A stretch of 64,000 nucleotides of DNA from Verrucomicrobiota bacterium (GTDB lineage: Bacteria > Verrucomicrobiota > Verrucomicrobiia > Limisphaerales > JAFGQR01), in NCBI GenBank assembly GCA_016935555.1, contig JAFGQR010000163.1, positions 21,963 through 85,962 of the forward strand. Reading direction: 5' to 3'. Position numbers and translations under genes: made by a program. Below are positions 1 to 9,000 of the stretch, one piece after another (the stretch's first letter is position 1; every line of letters begins with the position of its first letter). Below the pieces are notes generated by a model. That model searched no databases, had not been told where the DNA came from, and was given only the letters and a program-made list of their open reading frames with translations.

Positions 1-3000
1 CTGCCGGGACCCACTTTCGCCCGGTTCCGGTTCAGCACCCTGGGACACCTGGGACCCGACGGGATCGCGCCCAACGGCGAGGTCGAAGATTATGCGGTCA
101 CGCTGGAACCGGCGGCGAACCTCATGCTGGCGATGGCCGCGCACACGGAGGAGGTCGCCCTGGGCCAGGATCTGGCCTACACGCTGGTCGTGACCAACGC
201 GGGCGCATCGGCGGCTTCGGGCGTCATGTTGAGCAACCGGCTGCCGGCGCACGTGACGTTCGTTTCGGCGGCGATTGGCCAGGGCAGCTGCACGGCGCAA
301 CAGGGGGTGTTGCTTTGCCAGGTCGGCACCCTGGCAGCCGGCCAAAGCACCGCCCTCGACGTCGTCCTCACCCCGCTTCAGGCTGGCCGCTACCCGCACG
401 AGGCGAACGTGGGGGCGGCCGAGCACGACCCCAACCCGGCCGACAACACGCTGACCAACTCGAGCGCCGTCTTCATCCCGGTGGCGCCCCTGGCGAATCC
501 CAACCGGATTGCGCTGCTCGACAACGGCCCGGCCGGCGTGTACCCCTCCACCATCTTCGTGTCCGGTCTTTCCGCGGCGGTTTACAGGGTGACGGTGACG
601 GTGAACAGGCTCACCCATTTGTTCCCGGACGACATCGACATGCTGCTGGTGGGGCCGACGGGCCAGGGCGTCGTGCTGATGTCCGACGCGGGCAGCGGCA
701 ACAGCCTGGACCAGGTCACGATCAGCTTCGACGACCGGGCGGCCCAGGCGATCAGCGACAGCGGGGTCATCGTGCCCGGCACCTACCGGCCCGCCAACCA
801 CGGCGGCACCGGCGACACCTTTCCCGCGCCCGCCCCGGCCCCGCCCTACGGCCCGAGCCTCTCGGCCTTCTACAACACCACGCCCAACGGGGTCTGGTCC
901 TTGTATTGCCTGGATGACGCCCTGGATGACGACGGGGTCATCGAGGGCGGATGGAGCCTGGGCCTCGACTTGATGAATCCGATGACCGACCTGCAGCTTG
1001 CCATGGACGGCCCGCCCGGCGCCGTGCCGATGGGCACCAACCTGCTCTACACGCTTACCGTCGGCAACGCCGGCCCCGCCACCGTCCCCGGCATTGTCCT
1101 CCGCGACCTGTTCCAAGGCCCCGCCCAGGTGCTCGAAGCCACCAGCACCCAGGGCGCCTGCACCCGGATTGATGGGGGAATCGAGTGCGCCATCGGCACG
1201 CTGGCCGGAGGACAATCCGCCACCATCACCGTCCTCGCCGCCCCCGTCGCCACCGGCAGCGTCACCAACACCGCCACCCTCATCGCCGACGTCGCCGACT
1301 CGCAGCCGGCCGACAACACAGCCCGCCGGGTGACCGTGGTGCTGCCCATCACAGACGTGGAGCTGCGCCACTCCGACCTGCCCGAAACCGTGCCCTTCGA
1401 CTGGTCCGGAACCATCACCCTCACCGTCGTCAACCGCGGCCCCAGCCCCGTCACGGGCCTCCACGTGGCAGACACGGTGCCGGCCGGAATCGAACTGGTG
1501 TCGGTCCTGCCCAGCCAGGGCGCCTGCGCGCCCGTGGACGGGGGCATCGACTGCGCCCTGGGCGCACTCGGGGTCGATGGCACGGCGACCGTGGCCCTGG
1601 AGGTGCGCTCGGTGCAGCTGGGCGTGTGGACCAACACGGCGCGGGTGTCCTGCCTGGAGATGGATATCAACCCGGCCAATGACACCGCCGCGGAGGTCGT
1701 CACCGTCGAAAGCCCGCCCATCATCCTCGCCCAGCCGGTGGGACTGACCGTCAACAATGGCGATCCCGCCACCTTCGCCGTGACCGTGATGGGCACCGAG
1801 CCGCTGAGCTGCCAGTGGCGCTTCAACGGCGCCGACCTTCCCGGCGCCACCAGCAACGTCCTCCACCTCCCCCACACCTCCGCCGACCAGGCCGGCGAAT
1901 ACCGCGTCTGGATCACCAACCGCCTCGGCGCCGTCCTCAGCGACCCCGCGCTCCTGCTCGTGCGCGAACCGCCTTCCCTCTCGGTGATCGGCGACCAGAC
2001 CCTGGCCGAAGACGAGCGGCGCACCGTCCCCTTCACCGTTGCCGACTCGGAAACACCCCCCGGCGATCTTGTCGTCACCGCCAGCTCCGCGAACCCCGAG
2101 CTGCTGCCGCCCGCTGGCCTCATTCTCGGCGGCGCGGGCGCGACCCGGACGTTGGACCTGGTGCCGGCAACCAACCGGGCCGGCACCACCACCGTCACCC
2201 TGACGGTCCGCGATGCGGACGGTTTCGAGGCGGCCCACACCTTCGCAGTGACCGTCACCCCCGTCAACGACCTGCCCGCCCTCACCCCGTTCGGCAACCC
2301 GGTGGCGGCCGAAGACGAAACGCTCGTGCTGCCGTTCGGGATTGCCGATGTGGAAACGCCGGCCGGCCAGCTGGGTCTGGCCGCGGTTTGCGCCAACCCG
2401 GCCCTGGTGGCGTCCGAAGGATTGATCCTCGGAGGCGAAGGCGACCGCCGGACCCTGACGGTCGTGCCCGTCGCGAACGCATTTGGCGAGGCCATGATCA
2501 CGGTGACCGTCACCGACGGCGAGGGCGGATCGGCCGGACAGAGCTTCCTGCTGACGCTGACGCCGGTGGACGATCCGCCCACCCTCGATCCCCCCGCCGA
2601 TCTCGTCCTCGACGAGGACGCCCCCGAACAAACGCTTGCGCTGACCGGCATCAGCCCGGGCGCCACCAACGAGAACCAATCCGTCACCTTCGAGGTGGTG
2701 TCGAGCCATCCGGCCCTCATCCCCACGCCCACGATCGCCTACGCCCCCCCCGACACCGCCGGCACCCTGCGGTTCACGCCCCAGCCCGAGCAGTCCGGCA
2801 CCGCCACCCTCACAGTCACCTTGCGCGACAGCGGCAGCCCCGGCCTCGTGACGGCCCGCGCCTTCCAGGTGGTCGTCCGCCCGGTCAACGACCTTCCCGT
2901 CGTCACCGCCCCCGGGCCCGTAACCCTCGAGGAGGACACGGCGACGGGCCCGCTGACAATTCTCGTGGGCGACCTCGAATCGGGGGCGGAGACGCTGGCA

Positions 3001-6000
3001 TTGAGCGGGTATTCCTCGGCGCCCGCCAAGGTGCCCCCGTCGGCGTTTGTGTTTGGCGGCAGCGGCAGCAACCGCACGGTCACCATCACGCCGCTGCCCG
3101 ACGCGGCCGGCCCGGTCACCGTCACCCTCACCGTCACGGACCCCGACGGCGGCCAGGGCACCGCGGCGTTCGAACTGAGCATCACCCCCGTGAACGACCT
3201 GCCCGCGATGACTGCCATCCCGGATCAAACATCGCCCGAGGATGTCCCCGTGGTCATTCCGTTCCATCTTTGGGACGTCGAAACGCCGCCGGAAGACATG
3301 CTCGTGGTGGCCGTGTCGGCGAATCAGAGCCTGATCCCGGTGTCGAACATTGCGTTTGAGGCTTCGGGCAGCAATTGGACGCTGACGCTCACGCCGCAAA
3401 CGAATCTGTTTGGCGAAAGCCGGATCACGATCAGCGCGGTGGATGCCGAGGGCGTGGTGGTGCGCAGCACCTTCATGCTGACGGTCGCCTCGGCCAACGA
3501 CCCGCCCACCCTCGACCCCATCCCCGACCTGGTGCTCACCGAGGACGCTCCCGAGCAGGTCGTGCTCCTGACCGGCATCACCGCCGGGCCCGCGAACGAG
3601 GACCCGGTCGTCACCGTCACCGCGGTCTCGGACCAGCCCGGGATCATTGCGGCACCCGCGGTGGTCCATACGCCGCCGTCCACCACCGCCGAGTTGCGGT
3701 TCACCCCCGTGCCCGACGCCTCCGGCATCGCACGGATCAGCGTCACCGTCGACGACGGCGCGCTGACCGACCGGTATTGCACCCGGATGTTGCGCGTGGC
3801 CGTCGGCGACGTCGACGATCCGCCCACCCTGGCCGGTCCTGCCGCCCAGACGCTCGACGAGGACGAAACCCGCGCGCTGTCCTTCACGATTGCCGATCCG
3901 GACACGCCCCTGGACGAGCTGTGGGTGCAGGCGGTGTCGACCAATCCCAACCTCCTGCCGGCGTCAAGCCTTCTCCTGAGCGGTTCCGGCGCCCAGCGCA
4001 CCGTCACGGTGGCGCCCCTGGCCAACCGGCACGGCTCCGCCACCGTCACCCTGAGCGTCGCCGATGACGGCGGCACCAACACCGCCACGTTCGACGTCGT
4101 CGTGCGGCCTGTCAACGACCCGCCCACGCTGGCGCCGCTGCCGGACCTCGTCCTGCCCGAGGATGCCGGGCCTCAGACGGTCGCGCTCACGGGCATCTCC
4201 AGCGGCGCCGACAATGAGCCCGAACCGGTCACCCTCACGGTGACGACGAGCGATCCCGGCGTGATACCGCAACCGGTGTTGACCTACCACAGCCCCGATG
4301 CCACCGGCACGCTCGCGTTCGAGGCGCCCCCCGAGAAGAGCGGCACGTCCACGCTCACCGTGACCGCGGACGACGGCCAGGGCGCCCAAACCCGGTGCGC
4401 CTTCACCGTCGCGGTCCAGTCCGTCAACGACCTGCCTGTGCTGTCGGCCATCGGCGACCAGTGGATCCAGGAAAACACCAGCACCGGCCCCCTCCCCTTC
4501 ACGATTGGCGACCTCGAATCTCCCGCACCCACCCTCGCCGTCACCGCCCGCGCCTCCAACCCCGCCCTGGTGCCCAATGCGAATCTTGTCTTCGACGGCT
4601 CCGGCAGCAATCGGACCCTGACCGTGACGCCGCTGCCCGGGCGCAGCGGGGCCGCGGCGATCGACCTCACGGTGATCGATGCGGACCAGGGCGCAACCGG
4701 GATCACCTTCCTCCTCTTCGTGGCCGGCATCGAGTCCATTCCCGTCATCGCCGGCGTCCCGGAACTGGCCATCGCCGAAGACGCCTCGACGGAGGTCCCC
4801 GTGGTGGTGGGGGACGACGAAACTCCCGCGGCGGAACTGACCGTCAGCGGGGTGTGCTCGGACGCGGCGCTGGTGCCGCCGGGCGGCCTGGTGTTTGGGG
4901 GGAGCGGGTCCAACCGCGTGCTGACGTTCACGCCGGCGCGGGACGCGTTTGGCAGCGGCACCCTCACGCTGTTCGTGGTCGACGCCCGGGGCAACGTGGC
5001 CCGCCAGGATGTCCCGCTCACCGTCACCTCCGTCAATGACGCGCCAACCCTCGACCCGATCGCCCCGCTGGAAGTCGAGCCGGACGCGCCGCCACGGGTT
5101 CTGCGGCTGACCGGCATCGGAGCCGGCGCCCCCAACGAATCCCAGCCCCTCACCGTCACAGCCGTCTCGAGTCACCCAGCCGTGGTGCCCGACCCCGTCG
5201 TCACTTATGCCTCCCCCGCCAGCCTCGGGCTGCTGACGATCGCGCCGGCCGCCGGCGCCACCGGCACCGCGGTCGTCACTGTCACCGTGAACGACGGCGC
5301 CCCCGAACACGCCGCGACGTCGCAAACGTTCCCCGTGACCGTGCACCCCGTCAACCAGCCCCCCACCCTCGAGCCCGTCGCCGACCGCCTCACCCTTCAA
5401 AACGCCCCCATCACCGTTCCCTTCGTCATCGGCGACGCCGAAACCCCCGCTGCCAGCCTCGTGGTCAGCGGCGCATCGTCGGACCCGCAGGTGCTGCCCG
5501 ACGCGAACTTCCAGTTTGACGGTGCGGGATACAACCGCACGGTCACGCTCACGCCGGCACCCGGTCAGGCGGGCTTCAGCACGGTGTCTCTCACCGTCAC
5601 CGACGAGGCGGGCGGCACCGCCACCGCGTCGTTCCTGTTGCGGGTCGACCCGTGGAACACCCCGCCCGTCCTCTCCACGATCGCCGACCAGGTCACCGAT
5701 GAGAACACGCCGGTGACGGTCGGCTTCACCGTGAGCGACCGCGACACGCCGGCGGCGAGCCTGCTGCTGGCCAGCGATGTCTCCGACCCGCTGCTGGTGC
5801 CCGCGACCGGGCGGGTGCTGGGCGGCAGCGGCACCAACCGCACGCTGACGCTCATCCCGACCCCGCACCGGGCCGGTTCAACCACGATCACGCTGGACGC
5901 CTACGACGAGCAGGGCTGGTCCAGCCAGGCGGTTTTTGTCCTCACCGTCAACGGCACCAACGACCCGCCTGCCATTGCGCCCCTGCCCGATGTCACCCTC

Positions 6001-9000
6001 CCGGCGAACGGGTCCGTCGCCTTGCCGTTCGCCGTCGCCGACCTGGAGACCCCGGCGGAAGATCTCGGGCTCGCGTGCGCGTCGACGGCGGCATCCCTGT
6101 TGCCGGCAAGTGGGATCATCTTTGGCGGCAGCGGCGCCGCCCGCACCGTCACCCTCACGCCGCTGCCCGGGCAGACCGGCACTGCGGTGGTCACCCTGAC
6201 CGTGGCGGACGCCGGCAGCCTGGTGTCGTCGACCACCTTCACCGTCACCGTCGAACCCGCCGGCACGCCGCCCCGCATCACGGCGCATCCTGAAAGCCAG
6301 ACGAACGCCATCGGCGCCGACGTGATGCTGACGGTCCGGGCTGTGGGCACCCCGCCGTTGCGTTATCAGTGGAAACACAACGGCATCCCCGTGCCCGGCG
6401 CCACGGAATCGATGCTGGTGTTGTCCAACGCGCAGCCTGCGGATGCGGGCCTGTATGGCGTCCGGGTTTCGGACGTCTTTGGTGCCGTGGCCAGCGAGAC
6501 CGCGCAACTCACCCTGCTGGAGCCGCCTCTGCCCGGCCAGGCGCCCACGATTCTCCGCCAGCCGGCATCACTGACGTTGCCTGCGGGCGAGAGTGCGCGG
6601 TTTGTGGTGATCGCTGCCGGGACCGCGCCGCTGTTCTACCAGTGGCAGCGCAATGGCGCCGACCTTGGCGGCGCGACGAGCGCCAGCCTCGTGCTGACGA
6701 ACCTCCAAGGCGCAGACCAGGGCACCTATGCGGTGCGCGTTCATAATGCCCACGGCTCGATCCTCAGCACCGCCGCCGACCTCGTCGTCACCGGCGCTTA
6801 TCCCGCCTCCAACACCGCCCTCGTCCCGCCCGGTGCCGTCTGGAAATATCGGGACACGGGCATCGACCTCGGCACGGCATGGCGGGAGCCTGCCTACGAC
6901 GACAGCGCGTGGGCCTCCGGGGCGGCCCAATTCGGTTACGGCGAGGGCGACGAGGACACGGTGGTCAGCTACGGGTCCGATGCCAACAACAAATACGTCA
7001 CCACCTATTTCCGCCACGCGTTTGTGGTCGAAGACCCGTCGGTGTTTGTGCGGCTCCAGGTCGCCCTGCTGTGCGACGACGGGGCGGCGCTTTACCTCAA
7101 TGGCACCGAGATCGTGCGCAGCAACCTGCCCGCCGGCCCCCTCGCCTATGCCACGCGCCCTGTGACCGCCATCACCGGCACCGCCGAAATCGCCTATGCC
7201 ACCAACGTGCTGGACGCCTCCCTGCTGCTGCCGGGCACCAACCTCCTGGCCGCCGAAATTCACCAGATCACTGCCGCCGACGCCGACCTGAGCTTCGACG
7301 GCGCCCTGGTCGCCGTGCCGTTCGGTCACGAACCTCCCGTGCTCGGCGCCTTCGCCAGCCAGACCATGCTTGAAGACGGCGTCCTGGCGTTGCCGGTGAC
7401 GGTCGACGATCCGGACACCGAGGTGTTTCTGGTCACGCTGGCCGGCACCTCGAGCAACCCGGCGCTGATCTCCGCCACCAATTGCTTGTTCGAGGGCACC
7501 GGCATCCATCGCACCCTCCGCCTCGTCCCCGCCCCCAACGCCTTCGGCACCGCCCAGGTGAGCGTCACCGCCAGCGACGGCACCGCCACCGCCACCACGA
7601 CGTTCAGCCTCACCGTGCAACCCGTCAACGACCTGCCCACCCTCCACCCCATCCCCGACCTCGCCTTGGCGGACAGCGCCGGCAGCTACACCGTCAACCT
7701 CACCGGCATCAGCACCGGCGCGACGAACGAAACCCAGACGCTGAGCCTGACAGTCGTTTCCGGCAACCCCACCGTCGCCGAAATGAAAGACCTGAGCTAT
7801 CTCAGCCCGGCGACCACCGGGGAGTTCGCCATCGATCCGCGGAGAAACAAATCCGGTGTGGTGCCATTCACTGTGACCATCACCGAAGCCAGTCCCACCA
7901 CCAACCACGTGACGACACAGACCTTCAATGTGTATGTTCGGGACCAGGCCAACACGGTGCCCACCCTGACTGCCCTCGCCGATCAAACCCTCGCCGAAGA
8001 TACCGCCACGGCCGCGCTGGCGTTCAGCGTCGACGACGCCCAAACCGCCGCCACCGCGCTGACCGTCACCGCCCGATCCTCAAACCCCAGCTTGGTGCCC
8101 CCCGCCGGGCTGGTTCTGGGCGGCACCGCTGCCGCCCGAACCCTGACGGTCACGCCCGCGCCCAACCAGTCGGGCACCGCGGTGATCACGGTGCAGGTGG
8201 TGGACGATGCGTTTGGCATGGCGCAGACCGAGTTTACGTTGACCGTGGCTCCCGTGAACGACCCGCCCGCCATCTCCGATCTGCCCGACCAGTCGGTGTC
8301 CGCAGGCCAACCCACCGCCCTGCTGCCCTTCGTCGTCGGCGACCCCGACACCCCAGCCCACACCCTCACCGTCACCGTCGCCTCCTCGAATCCCACGCTG
8401 CTGCCCCCCGCCCGCATCGAACTCGGCGGCACCGGCAGCAACCGCGTCGTGCGTCTCTGGCCGGTTCCGTCCGAGACCGGTTCCGCCACGGTCACCGTGT
8501 CGGTGAGCGACGGCGTGTCGAGTGCCAGCGACACGTGTGTGCTGACGGTGACGCCGTTCCCGGACCCGCCCGCCATTTCCAGCGTGGACAATCAAACCGT
8601 GCCGGAGGACACGGCCACGGCGGCCATTCCGCTGGTGGTGGGCGACGAACGCACCCCGGCCGCCGACCTGGCGTTGACCGTGCAAACCTCGGACGCCAGC
8701 CTGCTCCCGCTCGCCAATGTCCTGCTGCAGGGCAGTGGCTCGAATCGCACGCTGACGCTCACGCCGGCGCCCGACGCCTTCGGCAACGTGCGGGTCACCC
8801 TCACGGTCACCGACGAGGACCTCATGCCCGCCTCCACCAGTTTTCTGCTCACGGTCCAGCCCGTCAACGACCCGCCCACGCTCGATGCCCTGGCGGACCT
8901 GACCCTCGATGTCGACTCCGGTGCGCACGCAGTGCCGCTGACGGGGATCGGCTGCGGCAGCGCGCTGGAGACGCAGGTGGTGAGTGTCACCGCCACGTCC

